Below, piece after piece: positions 22,540 through 35,373 of a stretch of 64,000 bases of DNA. Source of the stretch: Absidia repens (taxonomy: Eukaryota > Mucoromycota > Mucoromycetes > Mucorales > Cunninghamellaceae); the NCBI GenBank assembly GCA_002105175.1, contig MCGE01000025.1, positions 310,001 through 374,000 of the forward strand, read 5' to 3'. The notes beneath the pieces are model-generated. The model had not been told where the DNA came from. It searched no databases and worked only from the letters and a program-made list of their open reading frames with translations. The position numbers and the translations under genes are program-made. Position 1 is the first letter of the stretch, and each line of letters starts with the position of its first letter.

Positions 22540-24018
22540 ATGCCGTCTTCACCAACTTATCGAACAGTTCCTTTGGATGACACTACACACTCTGTCGTAA
22601 AAGTGCAAAAACATTCAACATCGTTTATTGCTGCTGTCATGCTCACCATATGTATTATCTCTTTTGTTTTACAAACAGAACTGGCTCAATATGTGCAGAA
22701 GACGTCCAATTATCAAAAACCATACTTTATACTGTAAGTTGACCAAATGAACCATATATAATGACAAGGCTATTTGCCCTTCTTTTTTTTTTTTTCTTTT
22801 TTACTCACTATCTCCCTACTCAAGGTATATTGGACATGCGTGTTATACATTTATGATACCCATTCAATTTATTGTAGAATGTATCAACATACGGTGGTTC
22901 TCATTACAACGACAAGAAAAACCAAGCTGGCAACAACACATTCGGGATACCGTTGGCTACTGTCGGAAGCAACTCACGCAATCCGTTCAGGAGTTGGAGG
23001 AACAGGTACAAAACAAACAGCAGCATCACACGTCCTTCATGTTGCGTACGGGCCTGACATTGTCCATCCTATTCACCATTCCTGCTTACCTATGGTATCT
23101 CAGCGTCAATCTTATCAGCATGTCCACTCTGACGGTGATATTCAATACTGGATGTTTTTGGGCGTATATCTTTTCTATATTTATGCTCGGTGATGCCATT
23201 CTATTATCGAAATTCCTTGCTGTCGGCTTATCCGTTTTGGGTGTGGTTGTTATGGCGTTGGGACAAGACGATGCGGGGCACGGGGATGGCGATGATTCGC
23301 AAAATCAAGATACTTTGACCCACTCTTCTTACTCTTCCTTTCCATCCATAATTGGACTGAATGTGGCAGTAGTGGCAGCACTGACCTATGGATTCTATGA
23401 GGTAAGCGAAAGAAGATCAGGAGGGAGGGAGAGTGGAAAATGCGTGTTGAGAAACACATCATTATAGGGTCTTATTAGGGAGAGTGTATTCAACTTTCTG
23501 CCTTTTTTTTTTTTTAGGTGTATTATAAAAAATATGCAACGCCTCCTAGACCAACTGTCCTTTTTGCAAATATGATGACTGGTGGAATTGGTGCCATCAC
23601 ACTGCTGGTGCTGTGGATCCCTATCCCTATCCTTCATTATACCGGACTGGAAATTTTTGAACTTCCTGATGGACATACATTTGTGATGATCATTGCGATT
23701 GGATCGATGAGCGTTATATACAATGCTAGTATGATGTGTGTTATTGCCTTGATGAATCCTGTCTTTGCAGCTGTCGGTGTGCTCCTGACGATCCCTGTGG
23801 TGGCGGTGACAGACATGATCATCACTGGTGTCATGATATCTTTGGCGACTGTCCTTGGTAGTATCTTGATTCTGGTGGGATTTGTGATTTTAAATAGGCA
23901 AATAACTAATGAACAACAACAACAACAAAACAGTGAATGTATTCTCGGCCAAGATGACGATGGAGACGATGGAGACGCCCATGGTGTTGATAATGTTGCT
24001 CCTCCTGGTTTAGTTTAG
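22540..24018 (+). CDS. Multi-pass transporter of the drug/metabolite (DMT/EamA) superfamily, SLC35F/THI74-like
   Basis: Three exons (22540-22733, 22825-23401, 23518-24018) give 423 residues with about ten hydrophobic spans. Examples are FIAAVMLTICIISFVLQTE, FMLRTGLTLSILFTIPAYLW and LATVLGSILILVGFVIL. The motif YLWYLSVNLISMSTLTVIFN followed by GCFWAYIFSIFML is characteristic of the DMT group containing yeast Thi74/YML018C and human SLC35F proteins. A hydrophilic loop (QDDAGHGDGDD) separates the two halves. The C-terminal tail is Gln- and Asp-rich. The substrate cannot be assigned. Vacuolar or plasma-membrane placement is a family guess. AATAAA follows at 24075. Confidence 0.85.
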
Positions 24019-24476
24019 ATTTTATTAGATTTATTTATTTACATTATATATGTTTGATAGTTTGTCTGGTGTTAATAAAATATATCTTAATTTCTCCATT
24101 TTATTTGTCTCGACTGGGGTTGGGTTTATAGCCATGAATGACTCTAATTTTTTTTCTGCATAGAATGGTCATTTGATTTTATTTAAAGTTGATCAAAGAA
24201 GAAAAAAGGGACCCCATTTATTTCAATACCAACAATCCTGCCAACATAGGAAATCAATCAAGTATGATGACCCTGTAGAGAAATCACGCTTTTTCTGTCT
24301 GTTGTCATACACTTTATACGTTTACACTCCGATGGCATCATTGGCTCTCATTGGTGTTTTTGCGAGACTCCCTTTTTTATTCCCTTTTTTTTTTATCCTT
24401 GCTTCTTCATTGCTCTTTTTGTTTTCCTTTTTATACAAACACTCAATTTTGTTTGACCTTTCTTTCCTCTGCTAGA
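24019..24476. other. Spacer upstream of GSK-3 gene
   Basis: No gene seen. The last 130 bases are T/C-rich and end directly at the GSK-3 start, so this is probably its promoter and leader. Confidence 0.5.
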
Positions 24477-26267
24477 ATGTCAGGTAATTAAAAATACAGG
24501 AATGAATAGATAAATATATGAAAAACTAATGAACGTGTCAAGGGGTGAGGACGGTTGCTAAGTATTTTTAATTGACTATGTACTAATATTTGGCCATTTT
24601 TATATCTATTTCTTTAACGCACGATTGGCTCAGTGAATAGTGATCAAACCACCAAGGTAGCAAGGGTATTGGCGAAAGATGCCACCACTGGCAAACAAAT
24701 AGAATTCAGCTACATCAACAAGAAAGTGACGGGAAATGGTTCATTTGGTGTGGTGTACTTCGCACGTCTAGTGGATACTGATGAAGATGCTGCTATTAAG
24801 AAAGTGCTCCAGGATAGAAGATTCAAAGTAAGTTCTCATGATATTTTGTGAAATACAGAAAAAAAGGAAAGGATAGGGATGGGGACAGGTATGACAGGGA
24901 TCGTCTTGTTGATGATGATGATGACGGTGTCTAATGGAAATGTCGTCAAATACTAATATCAAGTCTTTGTTGGTTTTGTGTAGAACCGCGAATTACAAAT
25001 TATGCGATTGGTGGATCATCCTAACGTATGTCGGCTAAAATCTTATTTTTATACTCAAGTGGACAAAAAGGTAACCAAGGATACAACTAAAGGGCGCATG
25101 AACAGGGTAGCTGACAGCGTAGGATATCACTATATCACTTCTTTTTATATACATAGGAAGACGAAGTATACTTGAATTTGGTGATGGAATACATTCCTGA
25201 TACGCTCTACCGTGCAACCCGTCATTATACGAAATCAAAGCAATCCATGCCCATGCTTCTTGTCAAAGTATACATGTACCAAGTCATTCGATCTTTGGCT
25301 TACATTCACTCCTTGGGAATTTGTCATCGGGATATCAAACCTCAAAACATTTTATTGAATCCAAGCTCTTCTATTTGTAAAATGTGCGATTTCGGCAGGT
25401 ACCGTCATATGAAAAGAAAATGAGAGGCGGAAGAACGTGGAATAGGGTGATTGACGGTGATAATTGACATTCTATCTTCTTTTTAGTGCCAAAATCTTAA
25501 TACCTGGTGAACCCAATGTTTCCTATATTTGCTCTCGTTACTATCGTGCTCCTGAATTGATTTTTGGTGCTACAAACTATACTCTCAGCATCGATGTATG
25601 GTCTACGGGTTGTGTCATGGCCGAGTTGATTCTAGGTCAACCTTTCTTCCCTGGTGACAGTGGGATTGATCAATTAGTGGAAATCATTAAAATCCTTGGT
25701 ACGCCATCAAAGCAAGAAATCGCCGCCATGAATGCAAGCTATGTTGAACATAAATTCCCTCAAATCAAGCCACATCCAATGCACAAGGTAAACATATCTA
25801 TTAGAGTTCGGTGATTATTGTAAGAGAAGGACTAAAGAAACTCTTTTTTTTTTTTTAAAAATTATCATACACTTAGATTTTTGTTGGTGCTTGTGAGGAA
25901 GCAGTGGATCTTTTATCGCGGATGTTGGTATATGATCCTCAACAACGACTGACTGCCATTGAAGCTTTATGTCATCCATTCTTTGACGAGATTCGGGATC
26001 CCAACACTCGTTTACCCAATGACCAACCTCTACCTCCTGTGCTGAACTTTTCTAGACATGGTAAATATTTTTTTGCCCTTATTGTATATTGTTCCATATG
26101 ATTGATCTCTCTCTCTTTCTTTATTAGAATTGTCCATTCGACCTGATCTGATTAGACGATTGGTGCCTTCACATTGCGAACAAGAACTTCTTTCCCGAAA
26201 CATTGACATCCATCACTTCGACCCTATCCCTACTGAACAACTTAAGATACCTCCATCTTTTATTTAA
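24477..26267 (+). CDS. Glycogen synthase kinase-3 (GSK-3/shaggy family)
   Basis: Seven exons (24477-24483, 24634-24827, 24984-25070, 25157-25398, 25487-25787, 25877-26060, 26128-26267) give 384 residues. The first exon carries only ATGTCAG. Splicing gives [10 protein letters not shown], then [11 protein letters not shown] (Gly loop), AAIKKVLQD (catalytic Lys), [21 protein letters not shown] and the activation-loop [16 protein letters not shown]. The last contains the regulatory Tyr typical of GSK-3 rather than other CMGC kinases. The hallmark [20 protein letters not shown] follows, with GTPSKQEI further on. The length agrees with yeast Mck1/Rim11 and animal GSK-3. The kinase acts in the cytosol and nucleus on pre-phosphorylated substrates in meiosis, stress and morphogenesis pathways. 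The splice inside DFG/S at 25398 is in a conserved place. Confidence 0.95.
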
Positions 26268-28930
26268 TCGGTCCTTCCTCTTTCCTCCCCCTTTTTTTTG
26301 GTTTTAGTTTTAGTTTATATTATATATATATATATACATATATAAATATTTATACATACATACATACATCCCCTCTTTTTTATTCTGATTAGAGTAGAAT
26401 GCATTTTTGATTTTTTTTATATCTACCACTTCTATTTTTTAGTTTTATTTTTATTCTTGACTTATTTTTATACAATCTATTTACAATAAAAAGCAAATCA
26501 ACCACAGTGAATCAAATTTATGTCTTATTACCCTATGACAGAGAGCACTCATAACAGAATATTGCGATTGGGGTGTCTGTTGTTGTCTTCATAAAAAAAT
26601 GGGAAGCCTTTGGCGTCCGAAGTTGGTCGGTTTCGCCTGAGTAATCGAGAGATTGCAACATTGAAGATCTTTATCAAAAAGTAGGAATACTAACGGGTAA
26701 ACTAAATACCTTCCAGGACACTTCAATCATCATAATCTAATGTGCCCATGGCTGTTTCCTTTTTTATGAGACCTTCACCACTGTATTTTTATTTTTTATT
26801 TTTATACATCCACCACGGCCATCATTTGATGCCATTCAAGAAATTACCCTCTCGCCCCTATTTATTAAGCCTAGTATAATAGACGGAGAGCTAATCTCGA
26901 ATGTTCGTCGAAATCGTTTCATACCTAACCCCTTTTGTTTTGCACATACACACATACCTGCTTTTTTTTTTCTTTTTTCTACACACATGTAAATAAAATG
27001 TACTATCCAGTGTGGGTATGCTTATTCGACAAGATACACCAAGCATATGAGAGACGATCTAAAAGTTGAAAAGACAAGACATATTTTATTCAAATGCAGA
27101 TAGAAGCTATGGCAACTATACTAAATTATGGAGGCTAAGAATGGTTCCATGACACGTATATAAAAGTGAGGCCATTTGGGTGTGTGTATCTTGCTTAGGA
27201 ATAATTATAACGTAAGAGAAACTGGTCCAACAAAAGAGGTCAAGCTATTCGCCAGTGAGTGAGTGACAAACTATTTACTGTGGAGCATAACCAAACTAGA
27301 CCGAACTATTCCATCCTAACTCCAAAGCCATCAAGAGAAGAGAACAAATATACTAACAATGTTGAATGGTGGTTGTTAATTACTATGAGAAGAAAACCAC
27401 TGTGTTTCTGATGTTGTATAGTCAATTGCTCTAAAATATAGAACTGTTTCCATTCTTGCATCCAAAAAAAAAGAGACCCCAAAAAAAACCATTTCAAATC
27501 CCGACCACGTGGATTTATTTTTCGCCCCCCCCCCTCTCCAAGTTTTATGTTTGCTCTGTCTTTCTGTTTTCTTCCTTTAATTCTTCACAGTTGTGATTCC
27601 TACGGGGGGTGTAATGGACTTAGATTAGTACCAGGACTAGTTTAGAGGGGTTTTCAGAAAGGGGATTACAACATGCATGGGGAAACCCTTTCATTTGGGA
27701 TTCAGGATTTTGGACCCACCATTAGTTGGCTTTTCGAGCCTCCATTAGCTTGGTTTATATCTACATCTGAATAAAACATGTTTCATTTTATTTGCTTCAA
27801 TAAAAAATATCCCCTTGGTTTTTCTCATGCTTTGTATACTATATTAGCTCCTGCTGCTTTGCAATCGCTCACTTTTAGATTAGTGTTGATTATTCTTCAC
27901 ATCTGACATAGTCTCCCCTCTTTCTTCCTCCGATAGATCCTTCCACTAAATCTCTTGTTACAATGAAGATCTTTAACTTAGTTATAGTATCAACAAATAT
28001 ACCTCAATAAAATTTGCAATTCTAGTAACCATCCTCTGACCCATAGTATAGTAAGCAATGATCACTATTGCAACAATTTTGTGAGTGCTCTACCAAAGAC
28101 TTGTTTTCTAGTTCACCCATCTCTTCCTCCGGTACCCTACGAACTCTCTGGCAGTTTAGAATCACTAACTAACTGACTATCAAAGGCAGCCATATTCCTG
28201 CTCGACCCATCATATAAATGATTTTAGGTCGTGCTATGCATGTCGCCGTCGCTCTTGAGTATTTGGAGTTGCTTTCTAGTTTATCTCTGACTGCTTGGGT
28301 ATCTGACTTGACTCTCAGTAGGGTCAGTTTAGTGCAAATCTGAGAATGCATTGAAATTAAATGCTAAAAAACATGGCAAGAATTGACCTTGGTGAGCTGG
28401 AATATAGGATAGGCACTAACATGGAAGAATGTAGGCTGTAAGGGTTGATTAGGTTGAATAAGGCGAAGCCTGAAGGGGGGGGATGTGTAGCGTAAATATA
28501 TTGCGTGAAGCACGAGAAAGTGAGCAACGCTTTCCTCAGTACATCAGACTCTGCATATCTTTTTTTTTTTTTTTTTCCAGGTACAATGGTGTGTCATTAT
28601 TGAAAACGAAACTTTGCCCTATTATTCAGTGGTCATATTTTCACACTTTAATGATACAAAATGGATGAAGAAGAGAAAGGAGGTGGGATTATGAGGGGAA
28701 GGAGTTGAAGAATTGAATCTAAGAGTGATGATGTTTAAATCTGAGTCAAGACTTATGTCATAGAAGAATAAAAAGAATAAATATAAAAAAAATACTATCA
28801 AAATAAAACCAAGATAAAAGAGTCATTGAATTGTGTGTATCATATTTTTTTTATTAAAAAAAGGTCATCCCTATACTAATCACTAAAACTATCACTACTA
28901 TAGATATAATTATATAAATTCCATTATAGG
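26268..28930. other. 2.7 kb spacer holding repeat copy C
   Basis: The left end is the GSK-3 3' UTR with TA and CATA repeats and an AATAAA at about 26487. No coding region is credible. Repeat copy C occupies roughly 27489-28350. Confidence 0.5.
27489..28350 (+). repeat. Dispersed repeat family, copy C
   Basis: The head CATTTCAAATCCCGACCACG starts near 27490, followed by a C run and a T/C-rich block. The core at 27620-27760 has GGACTAGTTTAGAGGGG and CATGGGGAAACCCTTTCATT. The AT-rich body has CACTTTTAGATTAGTGTTGA and TCTCTTGTTACAATGAAG. Landmarks match copies A, B and D in order and spacing. Confidence 0.7.
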
Positions 28931-29881
28931 TCAGTTCACAAAATTCATACTATAGTTGCCAGACGTAGGATCCTGCTGAAATTGGAAGTTGTCAGTGGAG
29001 AGTCCGAACTTGCCCAACACCGTATTGCCAAGTTCCTTGAGCTTTCCCATCATTTCTTCCTTTTCCTTTTCCATTTGCATCTTAATCCTAGGAGGTAAAT
29101 CGCGCACCGCACGTTGACATGTCAACAGCGTCGCCTTGTCCAATGGAACCCTAGGCACAGTGATCGTGGTCGTGGTCGTCCTGTTGTCATTTTCCTTTCC
29201 ATCCTCTTCTTTTTTGTGTTGTTCCTTTTTTATTCCATTGTGTTGATCCAAAAGGTCCTGATAATCCTTGAGGGCATCTGATAAGGCTGAAGAAGAAGGT
29301 GGTGAGGATAATCGTTCATTAGCTTGGGCACGGCGAAGCTTGGCTTTGATGTACAAGGGGTCCAGATCCAGAGCAATATCGCATTGTGTTTTGGCTTCCT
29401 TGGCCTGATTGAGTTTGAGATAACAGGCTGCCATGTTAGCTGCATACACCGCACGTTGCTTGTGTTCATCGCTTGGGCAGAGTGTCGCTGCATCTTGGTA
29501 GCTGGTCAGGGCCTTGTCGTAGTCGGCTACGCCGAAGTATCGATTGCCTTGGTTCTTGTATTCGGTTGCTTTAGCGAGTAAGTGGGCTTGATCTTCGGCA
29601 GCATCGTAAAAGAGATCTTGATCAACTATTACTACTGTAGGTGAGGATAATGGTGGTTCTTCTGTTATATTCGATTGTGTTGGGGTAGGTGTTGTTGATG
29701 GTTCACTCGGTGTTGCTGATGACGCCTTTTCTGATGGCGTAGCGTCAATGTTGTTTGACGTATTGACTACAGGATGTGCTGCCTTGTTATCATCATTACT
29801 TCGCTTTAAATGTTCTTTTGTTGTAGTAGCAGTAGTTGAGATTGTTGGTGGTTCCTGGGGAAGTTCTTCAATAACGGCCAT
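28931..29881 (-). CDS. TPR protein of the TTC1 family
   Basis: A single exon encodes 316 residues from the second in-frame Met (MAVIEELPQ). The longer ORF start adds a Phe-rich run unlikely to be coding. A low-complexity Ser/Thr/Pro N terminus leads into three TPR-like repeats: ATEYKNQGNRYFGVADYDKA, AVYAANMAACYLKLNQAKEA and DPLYIKAKLRRAQANERL. The C terminus MMGKLKELGNTVLGKFGLS followed by TDNFQFQQDPTSGNYSMNFV is the signature ending of TTC1 proteins, which act as Hsp70/Hsp90-binding adaptors in animals. The family assignment is strong. The role in this fungus is inferred. An acidic/Lys-rich insertion (KKEEDGKENDN) interrupts the region between the TPRs and the tail. Confidence 0.9.
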   Translation of the reverse strand: MAVIEELPQEPPTISTTATTTKEHLKRSNDDNKAAHPVVNTSNNIDATPSEKASSATPSEPSTTPTPTQSNITEEPPLSSPTVVIVDQDLFYDAAEDQAHLLAKATEYKNQGNRYFGVADYDKALTSYQDAATLCPSDEHKQRAVYAANMAACYLKLNQAKEAKTQCDIALDLDPLYIKAKLRRAQANERLSSPPSSSALSDALKDYQDLLDQHNGIKKEQHKKEEDGKENDNRTTTTTITVPRVPLDKATLLTCQRAVRDLPPRIKMQMEKEKEEMMGKLKELGNTVLGKFGLSTDNFQFQQDPTSGNYSMNFVN

Positions 29882-30322
29882 ATGTGAAATGTTTTCGATA
29901 CAAAAAAAAAAAAGAAAGACTGGGAAAATATCTGAAGAATTCAAATCCAAAGAGCGTTTTTTAATTTAAACACCGAATTCAAGCTTCAGAATGTAAGCAA
30001 TGATTTGCATGACAAACACATTCAAATAATACACCTGCCTACATATCCCCTCAATAAGTAATAAAAAATAAATAAGAATAAATACAGTATAACATTTGTT
30101 TATTGTTGAATAAATGTGGTCAAATGAAGATAAAAAAAAATAATCCAAAAAAAAGGGAAGGAAACGGAACAGGTAATATAATATGGCGTGTAATGATAAA
30201 GGAGGGTAAATATGTATAAAGGGTAATAGCTAAAGCTAAGTAATAGCAAAAAAAAAAAAAAAAAAAAAGGATAGATGACAATGAAAAGGAGAAGGGAAGG
30301 AAAAATATCGACAATGCAAACC
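29882..30322. other. Spacer between two minus-strand genes
   Basis: AT-rich, with an A run at about 30247-30268. No gene is seen. It should contain the TTC1 promoter and the 3' UTR of the Num1-like gene. Confidence 0.5.
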
Positions 30323-33300
30323 CTAAAAATGGTGAGAGGGATCTAAAGAAGCTTGTCGTTGTTTTCGTTGATGATAGGCTGGCCGGTGATGGTGATTAGG
30401 TTTTTCCAGTCTTCCAACATCATGTTTTCCATTGCAGCATAGACGAACGTTTTCCAAACCATCGTCGTCATCATCTTCGTCGTCATATTCGTGATAGTGA
30501 CTGTGGCGATCATCATCGTGGTCATGTTGATCATGAATACTCGAAGATGAGGTATTTCTATGGAAGAGTTCATTGATACGTTGGAAACTTGGTTTGCGCA
30601 AAATTGAAGCTGAGACCGATCGTTGTGGCATGATAGAAGGTGTGGGCTCTATACTAGATGGTTGGCCGTTACGGGTAACTAGATACATCAAAGACTTTTT
30701 TTGTCCAAAAAAAAAAAACAAACAAAACAAACAATTAAATCCAATTCTTTGGTATGCCCTTGGGGGGGTTTTTTTTTCTTACCTCCAACCAAAGGTCGTG
30801 TCTTTCTTTCGTAGGAGCTTTAATCTTCAGTTGGCGAGTAAGAGTCTGAATCAATAGACAAGGGACACCGCCATCACCATCAGGGCTGTCATCATTTGCC
30901 ACAGTGACACTTTCCACAAAGGCGCTTTTTGCTTTCAATTCACCACCATCGGCCCCGGGAGTACGGGTACACCAATACAATGTACGAGTGTAAGGATGGA
31001 CCCAAAAGTATCGTTCGTGTTGACGTTCTTGGACACCCATATGCTTGCGTGTGTACTTGGTTAACCATTCACCGATCATCGTTTGAGTAATGGATGAGAT
31101 TGTCGGATCAGCAGTTGTCGTAGGCGGAGGAAGAACGGAGGTGACCTCTTCATCATCGTCATCGTCATGGGTAGAGGACGCAATCGATGGAGCTTTGTCG
31201 GATTCTGAGGATGAGACAATCACAGCGGGATGCACAGCGTTGGTGGTAGAATGTGATGGTGTCCTGTTGTTGGTGTTACTAATGGATGATTGCCAGCCTA
31301 GCTGCCCATTTGAATTATTGAAATCCATTGTGCTTGCTGCTGCGAAGGTAATAACACTACTGTTTTTTGTCGCCTTGTCTAGTAGAGCCGAAGGTGGTGG
31401 TTGAGTAGGTCGTGTTGGCACCATCGAGCTTTGTTGGTCAAGCATCTTTTCATTGGCCAATTTGTGTTTTGTTATTGCCGCTTCCACTGCTTTTGACACT
31501 GTTTCATCCATTTCTTCTTGACTGTACAATTTGCTGCTGGTGTCCTTCGTAGATCGGTCAACAGATGGTGTGGTTCCCGTTTCAATTTCATTGAAGCTTC
31601 CAAGCCAACTATAATCGCCGTCCAAATTCGCTGATGTGGTTGTTCCTAGTGTCATTGGTGCCATATTGGTGCCATCATGCTGTACTTTAGCATCATTTGT
31701 AGAGCGAGTGTTTTCAAACCATTCGCCATGTAATCCACCATTGGAGAGTTTCACCACCGGAGAGACCGCTTGAATAGCTACATTCGTACTGCCATTGCTG
31801 CAGGTGTCGAAAATAATCGGATCACAACCAGCATCGACCATCACTGACTTTCCAAGAGTTGCTGTTGATGCTGCTACTGCTGTTGCCGTCATTGTTTCGA
31901 GTCGGTCCGATTGCGTTGATACATCTTTGCTAATACTCTTCATTTCGTGTTGAGTAGCGCTATCCTTTGTCTCAGTCCCAATGATATCGTATTGTGTGTG
32001 CTGATCCACAGATGAATATTCGTGTTGCACCGCCGAGTTCACTGATACGTTGTCAAATTGTGTACTGGCGTCTGTCACCAGTATTGGATCCACTTGCGTT
32101 GCCATTTCCAGTTTTTGACTAGGATTGATATTGCGACATTGTACACCTTGGTCCACGCCAATCAAAATAGGAGATGATTCGGTAGGAGAAGAGTTTGCGA
32201 ATGCAGTTGGAGCGATGGCCAATGTTTCTATCGTTGCTTCACCGAGATTGGGTAAATCGCATTGACATTCCTGATGGACGCTTTCGGGTTCTGTCGTTTG
32301 CAAAGCCATATCGACTGGTGTCACCTTATGAGTTTGGGTTGTTGTTTCACATAAAGTCACGGGATCTTGGTTCATGCAGACTAAGGTTGACTCTGTCCAT
32401 TGTGTAGATTTGTCCAAGGAAGCTTGATACCACGATTCCAATTGCTGTAATCGGTCCAGTTGCTGTTCATAATGATGGCCGTCAAGAACGACAGTAGATT
32501 CCATATCAGTCATCACACCCATTTCACAAGATACATTTTCGAATTTGGCAGTACTTTGTGATAATTCCAAGGACAGAGACGTAAATCCAGGAGGTGGTGG
32601 TACAGAATCATGCTCGTCATCGTCGTCGTCCGAAGATGCTGATGAATACGAGTAGAAATCGTCACTGTTGTTTTCAGAAGAATCCATACCATTGCGATAT
32701 TTCCTTGATCCAGATTTCGATGTTGCTGTTGCCAAGGTCGCCATATTACCACCCAAACCACCGCTGCTGCCACCACGATGAGGTTTCCGAATGGTTCGAC
32801 GATGTTGTTTGACTTTGCGTTTCTTTTGATCATCCAAGGAGCCATTTGCCAATCCGCCATGATTCGCCGAGGACGAGAGACTAGGCGCATCTACCCATAG
32901 ATGAGGATCGTTTTGTAACTGCTCGATCGTTTCTTGAGATTCTGCCAAAAGTTTCTTGAATTCAAACTTTTCAGTTTTTTCCTTGTGTAAATTTGATCGG
33001 AGATTGGAGACCATTCGATGAGCATGTGCTAAAGATGTCTTGAGAGTTTCCACCTCCATTGCTGAAGCAGGTGATTGTTTCGGTGAAGGTGGTATGGATG
33101 ACACAGTTGGTGAGCCACTTCGGTGATGATGATGATGATGAATGCTGCTGGGGTCAAGATTTGAATGGGAAGGATCGGTACCCTCGTCTGATGACAGTTC
33201 GCCATGATTGCTGCCGACGTTGGATGGAGATGTATGATGTTTTCCGAGTCGAGATTGAGCTTTGGCGATAGCAAGTTCAGATGTCAATGTATCAATGTGT

Positions 33301-34426
33301 TTGGCATGCTGTTGAGATTCTCGCTGTAATCCAGCACAATGACGGCGCATGGCACTCATATCCTGTTCGTGGCGTTGCTTTGACGTTTCCAGTGATGCTG
33401 TTAACTTTTCTTCCCTGTCACGCAGTTGTTCAATATCGCTACGGAGGTCGCTAGTCTGCTTCGCTAGTTTGGTCTGTTCATTTGTCGCCTTTTGTAAGTG
33501 CTGTTGAAGTTCGGTAACACTGAGTGTCAATTCCTGTTTTGTCAACTCCAGATTCCAGGTTTCTTCCTTGAGTTTTTCTAATCATATGCAAAACAAACAA
33601 CAAAACAAATAATATTGAATCAACTGATTTCCTTTTGTTTATGTTTTCCAGGGAATATATTATTACCTTCATTTTCTTCACGTTGGCGCAACTGTTTAGC
33701 CATGGCTTCAGCGGATCGCTCCAAATCAGTTTTTTGAATTTCCAAGGCACGTAGTTGTTCTTCCTTTTCCTGGAGGATGGCTTGCATTTTTCGGACTTCG
33801 ATCAGTAAACCTTGACCAATTTCAGTGGCAAATTCAATATCAGTGTTGCGACGGTCATTATTGGGAACTTTGGATCGTCTTTTGGTGGGTGTAGAGCCAG
33901 AAGGAGGAGGGGGCAGTGGCAAAAGTGAAGAAGAAGAAGGGATGGCGCCGGCGGCAGACAATACATTGGAAGTCGAAGGACTAGATAAAACACCCAACCC
34001 CTTTTGAGGATATGGCTGGTTAATAGGGAGTGATTTCAATAGGAGATACACACCATAAGGGAGAGAAAACCGTTAGTCACAAATATATATAATATACACA
34101 CTATTCACATATGTTCTGTTCGATCTGCCTACCTTATCTTTGCGTTGTTGACCTCGGTGAGAGAGAAAATCACGTTCCAGATGGCGTCGCTTGTCAGTAG
34201 TATCGAGTGGCGAATCCTCTTGCTGCTTCAATTGAAGATCCAGATCAGATAGCTTGGTTTGTAACTGACCAATTTGACGAGCCAATACATTTTTCTGGAT
34301 CCCACTTTCACAGGTTTGATGCAATTGCTGCTTTTCATCAAGTTGCTGTCCAATATCAAGCTTCAGCTGTAATAGTTGCTCAAGTGACTGAGGTGTGGAC
34401 CGAGAAGGAGTAGGAGTTGGAAACAT
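30323..34426 (-). CDS. Num1/ApsA/Mcp5-like cortical anchor: coiled coil plus C-terminal PH domain
   Basis: Four exons (34426-34133, 34015-33667, 33577-30783, 30694-30323) join in phase to about 1269 residues. The N-terminal third is coiled coil: LEQLLQLKLDIGQQLDEKQQ, LLIEVRKMQAILQEKEEQLR, then a long helix to about residue 320. The middle is disordered Ser/Thr/Asp-rich and carries a run of TQ-type motifs (residues about 605-770). Near the C terminus, MIGEWLTKYTRK, HERYFWVHPYTRTLYWCTR and ERHDLWLEV plus SLMYLVTR form the PH domain typical of Num1, ApsA and Mcp5, which binds PI(4,5)P2 at the cell cortex. The known role is to anchor dynein, mitochondria and nuclei. An acidic/His-rich tail follows the PH domain. 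The start is uncertain. In-frame Ser/Thr-rich sequence continues upstream to about 34530 without a good Met, so an upstream exon is possible. Confidence 0.85.
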
Positions 34427-35373
34427 AGGTGATGCGGAAGATCGCGCGGTGGTGGTGTTGGTGGAAGAAGAGGCAGATGGCCGAAGAGAAGTTGATCGTG
34501 TAGGTTGAGTAGTTGGTTGTGGGGGTTCATAGTTTTTAGTAAATAAAAAAAGGAAAGGAAGGGAGTAGATGTCAATAAAAGGAATGAATGAGTGGTATTT
34601 GTATGTAAAGGAATGTAAAAGGTATAGTCCAAAAAAATAAAAAAAAATAGAAAAAAAGGTCTGCAGGACAAGAGTAAACACAACAAAAAGAAAGAAGACA
34701 AAGGAATAAACCGTTTTTTGCTTCTCTTTTCTGATATGTGTCTGTTCAAACAAAAATAGGTTAAAAGAAGAAAAAAAGAAGAAATATCAAATTGGACGGA
34801 CTTTTTAAGGAAAACGGGGAGTGATAAAAAAAAAATCAGGCAAACATGAGAAGCTAAAAAAAAAGTCAGGCAAAACCATGAAAAGCTAGAAAAAAAAAAT
34901 TCACATGGAAACCCGTGAATAAAATAGTATGCTGTTTTCTTTATAATCAAGATGATAATTCTGATATATAGTTGATCCTGACACTAATCACCCAACCTTC
35001 ACATACACAATACACGCAATACACACTTTGTTGCCCTACAAATAACTGACAAGCGGAGTTTCTCCGAGTTCCATTCAAACACGAGAGACAAACGTCTTTA
35101 TGGCATCTAACAGGTTGGCCAACACACACATACAGAATTGATAATAAATATTGATTTTTTTTATTCAGTCAAAATATATAATTATAAAAAAATTTAAAGA
35201 GTATTCTATGTACAAAAGTATAATCTAAACTAGAGTGAGAGAGGCAGACCCGCAAGGGATGGGGTGAAGGGGGAATTGATATCAAACAAATAAAATTCGG
35301 GAAGAAAAATACAGTACTATGCTAGAGAATAAGGGGGGAGGAAGGGGATGGAAGAAACTAAAATGAATCACAC
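34427..35373. other. Spacer/leader upstream of the Num1-like gene and 3' region of the PPR gene
   Basis: The part next to 34427 contains in-frame Ser/Thr-rich sequence (QPTTQPTRSTSLRP) that may belong to the Num1-like protein. Upstream of that, the minus strand is T/C-rich like other leaders in the window. No separate gene is supported. Confidence 0.45.
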
